Assembly: GCA_013398275.1 (NCBI GenBank)
Contig: VZSE01006253.1
Coordinates: forward strand, 434,001-498,000
Length of the DNA: 64,000 nt
Source: Promerops cafer
Taxonomy: Eukaryota; Chordata; Aves; Passeriformes; Nectariniidae
Reading direction: 5' to 3'
The notes beneath the pieces are model-generated. The model had not been told where the DNA came from. It did not search any database and worked only from the letters and a program-made list of their open reading frames with translations. Positions 39,701 to 51,304 of this stretch are shown in pieces. The position numbers and the translations under genes were made by a program. Positions within the stretch are counted from its first letter, which is position 1; every line of letters begins with the position of its first letter.

Positions 39701-41681
39701 TAAGGGTAAATATAGAAACTCTTTGTGTGCCAGGCTGTTACATTAACATGTAGAAACAGATGCCAGACTAAAAAGTGGAGCTAGAGTAAAAATGCAGTTT
39801 AGCTGAACTACAAATCATCAAAAAAGGAGAAGGAGGATTGCAGCATTTAGGCCTGATCTCATCTAACTCAACCTTTCAAGAAGTCAGGAACTCCCACTAG
39901 TTGTTCAAATCTCCACTGCAGCCAGAAAAGAGGTTCTGATAGATGGTATTTATTCTCCCAAGGAGAGTGATATCATAAACCCATATGCATTTGTTGGACT
40001 CACCACCAACTCCTGAACCAACAAAAATACACCACTTTGCTGTGGTATCAGAACTATGAGGGTGTACATACCAGAGCTAAGAAAATCCAGGTTTTTAATA
40101 AGGCAGTGTATGACCTCTGACAGAGACCATTTCCACAAGAGTAGTCATAACTATTAGAGCTAACCTGTGATGGAAACTCAGAGCACACTCTCATCCCACA
40201 AAATTTTTTACCGTATCTCTGCTCATTTTATGTCACAACCATATGGAGACATAAGAGTGTGTTTTACACAATTTTCTTCTAAGGAACTGCAATTAGCAGA
40301 CTGGCAAAAAGAGTGGAGATGCACACCAGTACAAAAGATGAGGAAATGGCTCCAGCTTCTCTGTAGCACCAGTGTTGCACAAGGGGAAGGTTACTAGTCA
40401 CTTCTGCAAGATCAAAATATCAGATATTGAAAAATTTCTGTAGATAGAAAAGAGGGTGGGATGCTCTAACACTGTATTGTCAGAAAATGAAAAATCATAA
40501 ACTATTATTTACATTACTCTCGCCCCCATACTATTAAAAACCTTTTTCCCACTTTTTATTTCTAGAAGTGCGCTTATGTGTGGGTTTCAGAATGAAAGAT
40601 AATTCCCAGAAATTAGATTAAAACCATGAATCTGGTAGAGAGGAGTAATAACAAATTACCTAGCAGTAAGGCTGACAGTATATATTCTCGTTCACAGTTA
40701 ACAGGGATGGGCTACATCTGACCAAAGCAAGGCATTCTGTGTAGACCTCTCCCTGAGCTAGTCTCACAAGGACCTTTGCACATTTTTAGAACATGATTCA
40801 CCCAACTTATTTCATATTTTTACATTAGGGTGAAATGAATCATGTTTCTCAGTCGCTTGTTTCCTTCTGTTGACTTGAAGAAGCTTGCAGTGACTAGTTT
40901 TCATTATAAATGACCATGTTTTATAACAGGTTAAATATCTGGATTTCAAAAAAATTAACATGAAGGGGAAAAAAAAAAGGCAGTTCTGAACAGGAGACAG
41001 ATCACATTACATGTTCCTCTGTGCAAGGTTTTTAAATGGCATGTTTGTGACATTTATATCAACAGTCAATAAATTAAAAAGAACTTCCTCCATTTTTTTA
41101 ACCTCTAGGAAAGTCTGAAACCAGATTTTTAGCTATGAATTATGACTGACTTCTTTTCTTCCATGAAAAATTTCATTTTCTATCGAAGATAGTGGGAAAC
41201 CACAGAGGGAGTTGAAAGGTCAGGAACTGCAGCAATCAGGAGACTTCTATTTATTTACAGATTTGTACTGGCTCTGACTCCTGGAAATGGAAAGTAAATC
41301 CACTGAAGCAAATTTGGAAGTGATTCACACTTCTAGCTGGCAAATACTTGCTATGCTTCTGGTTGCCACCACGTATGAACTGGCATATTTAGCAGTGAAT
41401 GCTGTAACAACAATAATCTTCCAAACCAATTCTACATGACATGAGGCAAAGAGCAGCACTGTAGGAAGGGAACTCCAGGCTCACCCCCATGGTACAACTC
41501 TTACCAAACTACAGCAGCACCCAGATTTGCACATTTACGCTGTGCAGAAGGATCTATAAGGACCAATACAGAGAAGACTCCCAAGCTCGCTGACTGTAAT
41601 CCACTGTTCTGACCTCAATGGAGAATAGCCTGTTGTGGAACCCACACCAAAAGCTAGATAAAGCTTGGTGGAGATAGGTGA

Positions 41682-42040
41682 CAGAATCGTAGAATCATTT
41701 AACTCTGACAAGACCTCCAAGATTATTGAGTCCAACCATTAACCCAGCACTGCAAAGTCATTCACTAAGCCATGGCCATGAGTGCAACATCCACATGTTT
41801 TTTGAACACTTTCATAGATGGTGATTCCACCACATCCCCGGGCAGCCTGTTCCAACGCCTCACAACTCTTTCAGTGAATAAATTTTCCCTAATACCCAAT
41901 CTAAACCTCTCCTGGCCATTTCTTCTTGTCCTGACACTTGCTACTTGGAGAACAGACTGACCCCCACCTCACTACAAGCTCTTTTCAGGCAGTTCTAGAG
42001 AATGAGACAATCTCCCCTGAGCCTTGTTTTTTCCAGATGC
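41682..42040 (-). mobile_element. CR1 LINE 3' fragment, sense to FAT3
   Basis: It starts with the reverse-complemented tail ACAGAATCGTAGAATCATTT. Landmarks then follow in CR1 order: ATTGAGTCCAACCATTAACC, CGGGCAGCCTGTTCCAACGC, TTCCCTAATACCCAATCTAA and CTCCCCTGAGCCTTGTTTTT. It is 5'-truncated and non-coding. It lies 2.6 kb inside the intron from the exon's donor side. Confidence 0.92.
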
Positions 42041-44596
42041 ACCATTATGAACCTATACACATCTGTAGCGGAAGAAGAAGCCACGATGACAACAAATGTG
42101 CAGCTGCATGGTGCAGTGTGCATTCATCACGAAGGCCTGCTTCTCCTCATTTCAACTCCTCAGTATCAGTGTGCCTCAGGGAGAAAAAGCACATTTCACT
42201 CAACACATTGGGCAACACAATTAACATGTAATATTTCAGAAAAATAAAAATAATGCATTTGAGCAGAATTTTGCTGAAAGCACAGACTTGCTTGCAGTCC
42301 AGTCTGCTCATATATCAGGATTAATTTGGCCCAGTTTATATCCTAATGATTATAATGGATGCTGCAGTCATCTTTTCATTAAGGCAGCAGCCAAAAATAT
42401 TGATTTGTTGTACTTCACACTCCTGCTTACCTTCACAAATTTCAGGAGAGACGGTACATAAGCCAATAGAGTTGGTCAGTTTAAAAGTGACAAATGAACT
42501 GCACTGAAAGTAAATAAACAGCTATCTCTTTATAAATTAATTCAATATGTGACTTAAGCCCTTTTCTACAGCTAGAAAGATGATTCATCATTCAGCAGCA
42601 TTTAAGTTGCCACCAGTTCAATAGCAGAGTATTAATGTTGCATTCTATTTGACACAGAAGGTCAAATCCTGCATTCAGCTTACAACAGCATGACCCAGAG
42701 TAACCCTGAAGCCCTGCCCTCCACATCACCCTGGCTGCAGCTCTGCACCCTAAGTGTTCTTCAAATTGCTTTCAAGAAGGCTACATGGCATTGAACATTT
42801 GAAGAAATCAGAAACAAGAATCCCAAATCTTTTGATCTGCTGGATTATCAAGTCTCTTCTGGAATGATTATATGAAATCGCACAGGTCGGCTCATTTTCA
42901 TGTAACACTCATGAAAGAGTGAAAGGTAGAAAAATGTGTGCATCCTGAGAGATTTGGGGCTCTTCTGTCTCACAAAATATATTTCAACTTTGGAAAGAAA
43001 GTAAGTACATTTAATGTGGAACGCTTAGTACAATTTCCACTCATGTCAAAAGGTGATTTGTGCTTTACTGAACAAAAGGGACCTAACTTATTCTAGACCA
43101 TCACCTCTACTAGTGTAGGCACAGGGTAAAAAAATAGTTATTTTACTTATAAGTGACACGCACTGAGTTACTTTCCCTACCAGCTCTTTTAAGTCCAATA
43201 AATGTCAAATGCTGAGATTTCTGTATCAATACTGCAGCATTTGCACCAACCTCCCAGTGCTTTATAAAGAATCCATTGAGATGAAGTTGATGCTACTCAA
43301 TAAGTAGGTAGGATGAAATATCCAGATGCAGGAGCTTAATATTAAAACACGTCCAAATGTCTAAATAATGTTGCCTGAATGTCTTCTGCTACTATCACCA
43401 CTGAGTTTCTAGCATTTCTGGAAATTACACTGCGTGCCCTCTTGACTTCTGACACTCAAGTCTGATGTTTCTGGACGTAAGGTTTTGACTGCAATCATCT
43501 GTGAACAGCTGTAGGAGCAAGGCTGTAGCAAAAATAGAATAAAAATATTTTTCTCTGCTTATACTTAGATGAGAGCCACAGCATTTGTGATGTCGTCTGT
43601 TTTTCATAATGTTCAGTTTAGAAAGTTGACATTTGATTAAACCGTTTGAATTTGCCAAAACATACATTTTAGTCTTATGTTTAATACCACATTCTCAATT
43701 AAAAGCTTCAGAATAAGACATACAAACCACAGTAAACCCACAGACCTAACATATTTAATATAATTTCTGAAACTGTTGACTAATATTTTCTAAGTTCCTC
43801 ACTACTTCTAGTCGTGCACAGCTGTACCATTACTCCCAACAACCATCAGACATTTAAACAGCCAGTTTTTAAGTGTTTTACTAAACACACTTTTATATTT
43901 AGTATTTTGAACATTTTCCAATAGGGTGGTATGGTAATACAGTTCAGCATCTGAAAAACTTTCATTATATTAACAATGCTTTCTACTATCAATGTTTATA
44001 ACACTACCGCCACCAAAGGAAAGCTAGCACAGGTCATTTACAGCTGTGAACATTCCCCTGGATTTCTACCTTTTACATAAGCACACCAACACTGATAAAC
44101 ACAAGAAAGTGTATTACACAGGATGGTGTGTCATTCCAGAATAACTCCCATGAAAAATTACTCCCACCAACAAGAACAAGGCCACAAATAGGTTTTAGGA
44201 CAAAATAATCTTTCTTTCATGCTCCTTATTTCCTTTCATTGGGTTTAACACTGGATTCAAGGTCATGAGTACTGTGACTTCGTGGAGGTGGCGTGAGTAA
44301 TTTACAGTGATCAACAGATAATGCAGTAACTGTAAGCAAATCATTCTGTAACTATCACTGCCTTCTAAATGGAGTCATCACATAGCTGCTGAAAAGAAAT
44401 GCGTATTATTTCACATCCACAGTGTGATGAATGTAACCAGGTAATTAAATCATGTCATTGCTGTGCCTGGAAAATCCTTACTTATAATTTTATCTTGCCT
44501 GTTAAGAAGAACTGAATTTCTTGTTAAGGGTAGAAAACAATTATGTCTCAGCTTTGCTTTTCAAAAAAACTCTGTGAAGGAGAAATGAGAAACAAA
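42041..44596. other. Intron adjacent to the FAT3 exon donor
   Basis: AT-rich unique sequence. The block at about 42290-42660 is notable for closely packed homeodomain-type and AT-rich motifs and no low-complexity runs, as in conserved non-coding elements. No repeat family or coding frame is recognised in the remainder. Confidence 0.5.
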
Positions 44597-44602
44597 ACTC
44601 AC
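44597..44602 (-). other. FAT3: Splice donor of the FAT3 first coding exon
   Basis: The minus strand reads ACTG followed by GTGAGT, a consensus donor. The exon stops after the first base of a glycine codon (phase 1), within the ...DEETG of the tenth cadherin repeat. The open frame runs on for 19 more codons into the intron before a stop. Those intronic residues do not resemble cadherin sequence, which supports splicing here. Confidence 0.92.
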
Positions 44603-47600
44603 CAGTTTCTTCATCGATGCTGAATCTCCCCAGGCCACTGCCATCCCTGATGGAATACTGGATCTCCCCATCTCTTCCAGAGTCCTCATCTCGAGCAACA
44701 ACTTGCAAAACACTTGTACCAATGCGGGAGTTTTCCTTTACAGATCCAATGACAGCAAAGTCAGGAAAATAAGGGGTATAAAGATTTTCGTTAACATCCA
44801 CCACTTCAACTTCCACAAAAGACAGAGAAGAGAGAGAAACTGGGCGCCCCTTGTCCTTGGCACGCACGGTCAGGTTGTAGAACTGCTGCTTCTCGTAGTC
44901 GAGCTCCTTGTTCAGGCGGATGGCGCCGCTGGCTTTGTCGATCTCGAACCGCCCGTTGTAATCGTTTACCAGCGAGAAGCGGACTTGGCCTCCCAAGCCC
45001 AGGTCTGGATCGTGAGTTTCCAACCAAGCTATGACAGTGCCAACCGGCAGATCCTCAAGGACCTTCACGTTGTAGCTGGATGGGATAAAGGCTGGAGAGC
45101 AATCGTTAACGTCATCCAAAAAAACCTTCAGAGGCACAATGGAAAACTGCTGATGGCCACTCTCTGCTCTGTCCCTAGCTTCAATCTTCAGTGTGTAGTT
45201 TGCTTTTGCTTCCCTGTCTAGTTGATCTGCAACGTACACCACTCCCGTGGAACTGTTGATAGCAAATTGATGGGTGTCTGTCAGTACTGAGTAACTCACT
45301 TCACCATTAGATCCTAGGTCTTTATCTCTGGCTTCTACCTGGATAATCTCTGTACCAAGACTTGTACTTTCTAAAACATTAACTGAGTAACTGTCCTGTA
45401 AAAAAACAGGCTTGTTATCATTTGCATCCTCCACAGTGACAGTCAGCAGTCTCCATGCAGATTTCTGTGGATTACCTAAATCATAAATTGTAATATTAAG
45501 AAGATAAAGCTCTGTTTTTTCACGGTCCAAGGGCATGAGAACACTAAGTATCCCCATATCCATGTCAATGTTGAAACAACTATCTACATTACCATCAGAA
45601 ATTGTATAAAGTACTCTCCCATTAAAGCCTGAGTCAGCATCATAGGCTTTTATCCTCAGGATGGTGGCACCAACTGGCAGATCTTCTGAAACCTTTACAT
45701 CAGTAGGAAAGGATTTGTCAAAATGAGGTGCCTGCCTGTTGACTGAATAAAAATCAAGAAAACCATCTTCCAAATTCAGCTTCACATTTGCTTTTGCCTT
45801 TTTGAGCAATTTTTCTGCTAGCTTCTGAGCAACTCTAGTTTCTCTACAGCTAAAGGTCTTTGAAGACACTTTCCCATGAACTACTGAAATATTAACAAAC
45901 ATAGCATCAGCGAAGTTCTCTCCATCAGTTGCCGTTATCTTAAGGCCAAAATTGCTGTTCTTTATGCCAGAGTTAACAAGAGATTTTTTAAGCTGCAGGA
46001 CACCAGAGTCTGGATTTAAATAAAAAATGCCAAGTTCATTTCCAGAGATTATTTTGTACTTCACAAGCTCTAACTCATCTATGTCTATTGCAGAAACAGC
46101 AGTGATGTGGCCACCAACAGGAAAATCAGATGAAATCACTCCCTGACAGGCCACTTTTTCAAAGAGGGGCTTGTTGTCGTTGACATTGCCTATGTATATG
46201 GTGACATTAACCTCACTTTCGTGGCGGTAGGGAGAACCCCAGTCGGAAGCTCTCACAATGAACCTGTAGCTTTCTGGTGAGGACTCAAAATCCAGTTCTT
46301 CAGATGTGCTGATGACACCTGTAAACTGGTTTATTGTAAATGGCAGTGAGTTCAGACTGGCAATACTGTACGTGATGTATCCGTTTTCTCCCCTGTCTTC
46401 ATCAACTGCTGACACTGCCAAAACGCTGGACCCCACTGGGACACTTTCATTGACGAATGAGCTGTAGGAGAGCTGCTGGAACTCCGGAGTGTGATCGTTG
46501 GCATCCTCTAACCTGACAGTAACCTGTGCTTTTAAATCACCACCTTTGTTTGCATATACTTCTAATTCATAGAGGTCCTTCTCAATGATTTTCAAAGGAC
46601 GAGCAGTAGTAATAAGGCCTGTGTTGGGATTGATCTTAAAATACTCAGCTTCCTCACTTGGAGATATTCTATATTCCACACCCTGTGGCTCAGGCATCAG
46701 CTTAACTACTGCAACCACCACACCAGGAGGTGAAAATTCACTGATCAAAATATCATATGCTTCCTTTTCAAACTTCAGGGGGATACTTTCTTTCTTGGGA
46801 CTAGCAATGTGAACCAGTTTGACTGCAGAAAATTTCTGAGGAGATCCTTTGTCCTTAGCTTGGAGAGTGAGGTTGTAACCATAAGGGAAACTCTCCCAAT
46901 CAATAGGCTTTCTTTCTTTGATTTTGTACTCATTCATCCATTTCCCTTCTTTACTCAGAAAGAATTGTTCTAGAGGATCTCCAGCCACAATAGAAACAGA
47001 TTCTATTTCTCCATTGGCTCCTTCATCTAGGTCATCAACGTTAACAACTGCATAGGTAGGTTCCTTGTCTGATGGGAAGGGAATGTGGGTTACTACAGTT
47101 ATTGTTGGGGCATATTCATTTATACGTTCAATGTGAACATAAAGCTTGGCAGTGCTGCTTACACCGTTGTTTCCATAAAGCTTCATCCCACGGTCCACTG
47201 CCAAAATCTCAAGGTCGTATCTGTTTTTCTCATCGTAATTTAGTCGGCCACTTAAGGAAATAACACCACTCGTAGGATGAACTGAGAAGAGATCAACTTT
47301 ATTTTTAAAGTAATAATAAAATTCACCATTGGACCCAATATCCGCATCTGTTGCAGTCACCTGTGCAATGCTAGTCCTTAAGGGAGTGCTTTCTGCTATC
47401 GTGACAGAGTATGTGGTTGGTGAAAACAAAGGTCTTAGGTCATTCATATCCAAAACCTGGATGTTCACTTTTGTCCATGCTTCCAAGTCCTCTCCTCTGA
47501 CAGACCCTTTTACCATCAATAAATAGTTGTCCTGGATTTCTCTGTTCAATATAGCAGAATTCCCACCTTTAGTCCTTATTCTGAGGAAGCAGAAGTCAGC

Positions 47601-47897
47601 AATAATGACTTCCTCTGCTTTAAAAAAGCCCTCATCATCGCCAGACACTATTTTGTACTTGATATCCCATGAAAGGTCAGCCATGGTAATGCCCATCCTC
47701 GTCTGACTGTTGACGTAGGTCCTGGCTGCAGAATTCTCGTACACTGTGGCATTGTAAGTGGAATGTGTGAAGTGAAAGCCAAGCGGGGCAGTCCCGTGAG
47801 CCACCTGGCAAATGGAGGCCAGGAACTTGACAATCAGAAGAGCAAGGCATGACAGAGGTAGCCGTGAGCCTGACCAGCGGCCCATATTCACATCCAT
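44603..47897 (-). CDS. FAT3: FAT3 protocadherin, first coding exon (N-terminal 1,098 codons plus one base)
   Basis: FAT3 is a giant single-pass atypical cadherin of the cell surface, known for planar polarity and neurite patterning, for example in retinal amacrine cells. The conceptual product begins MDVNMGRWSG. It has a hydrophobic signal peptide (core about residues 14-29, cleavage near 32-36). Approximate cadherin repeats are 43-157, 158-265, 266-373, 374-473, 474-578, 579-677, a linker 678-725, then 726-830, 831-935, 936-1042 and a partial tenth from 1043. Calcium-binding motifs are visible: MND at 151-153, AND at 466-468, VNDN at 572-575, ANDN at 825-828, VND at 930-932 and VNEN at 1035-1038; repeat 3 ends without one. 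Nine N-glycosylation sequons can be read (N49, 342, 483, 564, 669, 801, 881, 900, 1008). The start is ATG 47897, the first in-frame ATG; an in-frame TGA lies at 47912-47910. A GTG just upstream can be mistaken for the start. I chose FAT3 over FAT1, FAT2 and FAT4 because the N-terminus and repeats match remembered human FAT3 almost throughout. The exon encodes roughly a quarter of a protein of about 4,500 residues. No frameshift or internal stop is seen. Confidence 0.97.
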
Positions 47898-47914
47898 CAC
47901 ATCATTCTTTCACC
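47898..47914 (-). promoter_or_regulatory. FAT3: FAT3 5'UTR segment with two-codon uORF
   Basis: This 17-nt stretch lies between the splice acceptor and the start codon. It contains two consecutive out-of-frame ATGs (47905-47903 and 47902-47900) followed directly by TGA (47899-47897). The A of that stop is the first base of the main ATG, giving AUGAUGUGAUGG. The main ATG has G at -3 and G at +4, a strong Kozak context. The layout could allow leaky scanning or termination-reinitiation. That effect is inference; the bases are directly visible. Confidence 0.85.
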
Positions 47915-47940
47915 CTGTGACAGAGAGAGAAAACAGGAAA
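47915..47940 (-). other. FAT3: Splice acceptor of the FAT3 first coding exon
   Basis: Read on the minus strand, a 26-nt tract made almost entirely of pyrimidines ends in TCACAG, and the exon begins with GGTGAAAG. The AG is at 47916-47915. The acceptor 17 nt before the start codon shows that at least one non-coding 5' exon lies further upstream, to the right and probably beyond this window. This also argues against the exon being a processed retrocopy. Confidence 0.9.
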
Positions 47941-48120
47941 TAGTCGATCAAGACATAAAAACGGTACTGTGAAGTGACATGTCAAAATTACTTACTGAAT
48001 TTCTAATTGAAAGTAAAATCTATGCAATATCAATTCACCACATTTTTAACAAAACAGAAAGGAAGAACACTATACATACACACATACAATCACACCAGCT
48101 CTGGGTACTTCCACACCTGA

Positions 48121-48177
48121 GTAGTATATATGCATGTGCACATATATATATATAAATACATATATGTATGTATGCAC
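48121..48177. repeat. TA/TG/CA microsatellite, imperfect
   Basis: Alternating purine-pyrimidine sequence made of TA, CA and TG dinucleotides with a central ATGTGCACAT palindrome. It lies about 200 bases upstream of the exon's acceptor in transcript orientation. A short minus-strand open frame across it is low-complexity and not coding. Confidence 0.85.
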
Positions 48178-49798
48178 ACTTTTTTAACATTAAAGACCCT
48201 ACCACATCCATATATACGTGCACACAGTCCAGAATGATCACAGTGAAAAAAAAAAAATTAAAATCTGCTATACATATTTGTATAAATTTATATAAAAGGA
48301 TGAACCACATACAGAAATTATTTTTTCTTATTTAGCAGCAGCTGCAACTAAGCCTAAACTTGTTCGTTTTCAGAGCATATTGGAAAACTCATTTTCCGTC
48401 CCAATGTTTGGAAGAGGGACAGGATTTTCATATGTATGTAGCACTGTCATAGTCAAATGTTACTTTTTTTTTATGATCAGTTAAGAATGATGGCATTTGA
48501 GCCACCAAGAACAAGTAGAATAAGAAAGTCATTATGCAGTCATTACTTTAAATACAGATACCTTCAGAAAAGGCCCAATGCCTCACTTAAAGAATCTAAA
48601 TTGTGAGGTTAAGCAGAGACAGAGTAAGTGGAGGCACTGGCTGAAGGTTGCTGGAGGCTACTGCAGAAGGTGGGAGCCAAGTCCTGCTTATCGCTTCCTC
48701 CTTGAAAGCAGAGGAAAGGAGCCTGAGGAAACTAGGCAGGTGCTACCATAAGGCAGTGGGAAAAAGTATCTTTGTTACAGAGTATATGCAGTGCTACTTG
48801 TGAAAATAATAAAAATTGATTTTAAAAGGCAATTATTGAAAGACCCACTGTACACGCACATTGCTCTCATTGTCATTTAAAAGCTACTTGAAAAAGTAGT
48901 TTTCTCCAAGCTAGAATACAGGGAGGAAAAGGATAGGAAAAGTTGTCAATGACGCAGGTTAATTTAAACTTCCAACAAGATTTCAACTTCCCCGGAGATT
49001 TATAAATTGCACGCAAGTTCTGGAATATGAATTCATATTAGTTATCACTTCCAGTGTAATGGAGGGACTACTGCAGTTTCAGTACTAACAACAATCAGTT
49101 CATCATACTGATGTTGCAATGTCCACACACAACACTTAACTTCCTGATCCCACAGCCTATATCCCATCGTTTAACACACTGATCAATTTGGTCAATTCTC
49201 CCAAGTGTTTGTCAAAGCATTCATCTTTCAATACATTTATTTTCACATGCAGTTCTCCCCCTGCCTTTGTTACCTTCTTATTTTCTTTTCTATTATATTA
49301 AAAAAAAAAAAGGAAATAAACTCTTTAAAACAGAGAACAAAAATGTAAGATTGTATGTAAGAAGGTGTTCTAGACCTGTATTCCCCAGTAGCCAACAAAT
49401 TTCATTTGTGCTACTTCCTTTTCTGAATATGCTGTTATGTGAGTCCTATGATTAACATCTCATTCCATACAGTTCATACATCCAATAAGCACAATTCTCC
49501 AATATGCTTTTGACACATGAGGGAACAGGTCTCCCCATGCTCAGGTTGACCTCCAGAAGCCCCAGGATGGAATTCTTCTACTTCATATAGGAAAGATTAT
49601 TTTATTGTTGCCATTTCATTCAGCTGAAAGATCAGCAGTGGCACCTTATTCTTCAGCACAGCAAGTAATCGTCAATTTAATCCACGAGTATGAAAATATC
49701 AAAGTCCCTTATTTTCATGGGGCTTTATGTGATCACTTTTGAGTACTGACACTAAAAGCTGTTGCTTCAGACTAGTGTGGGAGATGATGCTAGTTGTA

Positions 49799-49835
49799 TT
49801 TTATATATATATACACACACATATATATACACAAC
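49799..49835. repeat. TA/CA microsatellite
   Basis: TATATATA, then CACACACA, then TATATATA, then CACA in about 37 bases. A compound dinucleotide repeat likely to vary in length. Confidence 0.88.
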
Positions 49836-50644
49836 ATACAATAAACTGCCAAGAAAATTCATCCAATGAAGATGAGAAATTTTAATGAGACACAACTCAT
49901 GGGAAAATAAACGGCTGGACCTCTTCTGTGATGTGCATTATTAAAACAATCAACACACAATCACTGTATTGCTGCCTTTCATGAAGAGCACTTCAGCATC
50001 CTTTGTCTATACCACAATACCCGTCTCTCCTGCAGCTAAGAGAGAGAGGATTTTTGCTGGCTTACAAAAGACACTGATGTTATGTTTCGTATGAGCATCT
50101 AGACTTCCTTCACCACAGTTCAGCAACTTCCTAGAAATTCATTTTCCTATTCTTTGAAGTAAGGAAATGAATTGTCTTATCCTATTTGTCTCATTTTGTG
50201 GTCTAGTTTCTCCTGTCCATGCCATAGTTCAGCATGAGCTGGTTTCTCTCCATCTTTCAGGGTCATCAACATCAGGTTTTCAAGTCCAGCATAACTGGAA
50301 ATCAGTTTTCCTGAAAATATCATTGCTTTAAAAAAAAAAAAATTGAAACTTTACTTTCAGCCCTACGCAAGGTTACAGACTGCTGCAGCAGACAGGCATC
50401 AAAGTAGATATTTACAAAGCTCTGCAAACAGGGGAACCTAATGAAAAAGTTGTGTATATTCTAGGCAATATGACAACCTTATGCTCCTATTCCATTTATC
50501 ATATAATTTTTAAAGAAAGCTGGGGCTAAGACCTAATCTCAAACACACTGCTGCAAACCCAGTCATGTCAGTAGTCCACAAAGTTTTAGAGGTTCAGTGC
50601 AATCAATATCAGTCCGGAAACACAAAATTCCACCTAGAAGCAGC

Positions 50645-50665
50645 ATATATATATGTGTGTGTGTG
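50645..50665. repeat. TA/TG microsatellite
   Basis: ATATATATAT followed by GTGTGTGTGTG. It is the third dinucleotide repeat within 2.6 kb upstream of the exon, and TA/CA-like sequence continues to about 50710. Confidence 0.88.
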
Positions 50666-51227
50666 CTATTGAAAGCATGTTTTAGCTATGTGTACATATG
50701 TATACACAGACACATAGATTGTATATTTTTAGGTAGAATTTCATGGTTGGCACTGGAAAAACTGGACCTTCACATCAGGCAGCACTTTGAGAGTTTGATT
50801 TCATCTCAAATGTGGTATGCAGAGTTGTAACAAGCTCCCCATTGAAGTTATTCATCTATCCATATATTTATATGGCTATCATCATTATATTATATGAAAG
50901 TCCCAATGGATGAACTATTAAGCTGCCACTTGGGCAACCCAATAATGTTTTATTCATTTACTGAATTCCTTTCTTCTGGTTTATTTGTTTTTAAGAGCTC
51001 ATAATACATACATACTTAACACACAGGAAATGTAACAAGATAGGTTACAGAAACAAAGTACAAAGGAACCGCTGTAAATTAGGAGGTATTTCTTTAAAGG
51101 CATTTCTTTCCAAAAATTGTTAGGTTTAAAGTGAAGAGAAAGGTTGTGATTAGTTTTGCTTGATTTTAAAATGTTTGGGCAGGAGCTACTTAAGAAAAAT
51201 TCCCTAGTACTGTTCAATATGGTTGGT

Positions 51228-51304
51228 ATGAAGGGAAAAAAAAAGGGGGAAAAAATAAAGGAAATTAAGGGAAAAGGGAACAGGGAAAAAGGAAAGAGAG
51301 GAAA
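51228..51304 (+). repeat. Purine-rich tract
   Basis: About 77 bases are almost wholly A and G on the plus strand, with only about four pyrimidines, arranged as runs of GGGAAAA-like units. On the FAT3 transcript strand it is a polypyrimidine tract. It could form triplex DNA or act as a decoy splice signal. It may simply be an expanded low-complexity repeat. Confidence 0.85.

Larger units (their letters stand above)
27891..41681. other. Unique intron sequence, longest repeat-free stretch
   Basis: Nearly 14 kb without an element I can name. Visible items: a T15 run at 29198-29212, a GC-richer patch at about 29340-29580, a 17-bp tandem pair at 34304-34337, a GC-rich patch at about 34630-34850 with an imperfect repeat of CCATACTGGGAAG, a 20-bp perfect palindrome at 36732-36751, and a motif-dense block near 37660-37800. 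A minus-strand open frame of 156 codons at 38034-38504 is unrecognised. Confidence 0.55.
1..44602 (-). other. FAT3: FAT3 intron after the first coding exon (partial)
   Basis: This is at least 44.6 kb of intron, continuing beyond the left edge. I looked on the minus strand for the rest of cadherin repeat 10, which would begin the next exon, and did not find it. The contents are AT-rich unique sequence, seven CR1 elements, microsatellites and several candidate non-coding regulatory blocks, itemised separately. No convincing nested gene was found on either strand. Confidence 0.85.

Noticed and set aside
44703..45221. 172-codon plus-strand open frame
   Set aside because: It lies wholly antisense within the FAT3 exon, with no independent similarity. 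It is a shadow of the cadherin coding sequence.
47898..47900. GTG as the FAT3 start, adding one residue before MDVNMG
   Set aside because: The next codon is ATG in strong Kozak context and matches the known FAT3 N-terminus. GTG initiation is not expected here.
48035..48310. 91-codon minus-strand frame rich in Y, I and C
   Set aside because: Generated by the TA/CA microsatellite.
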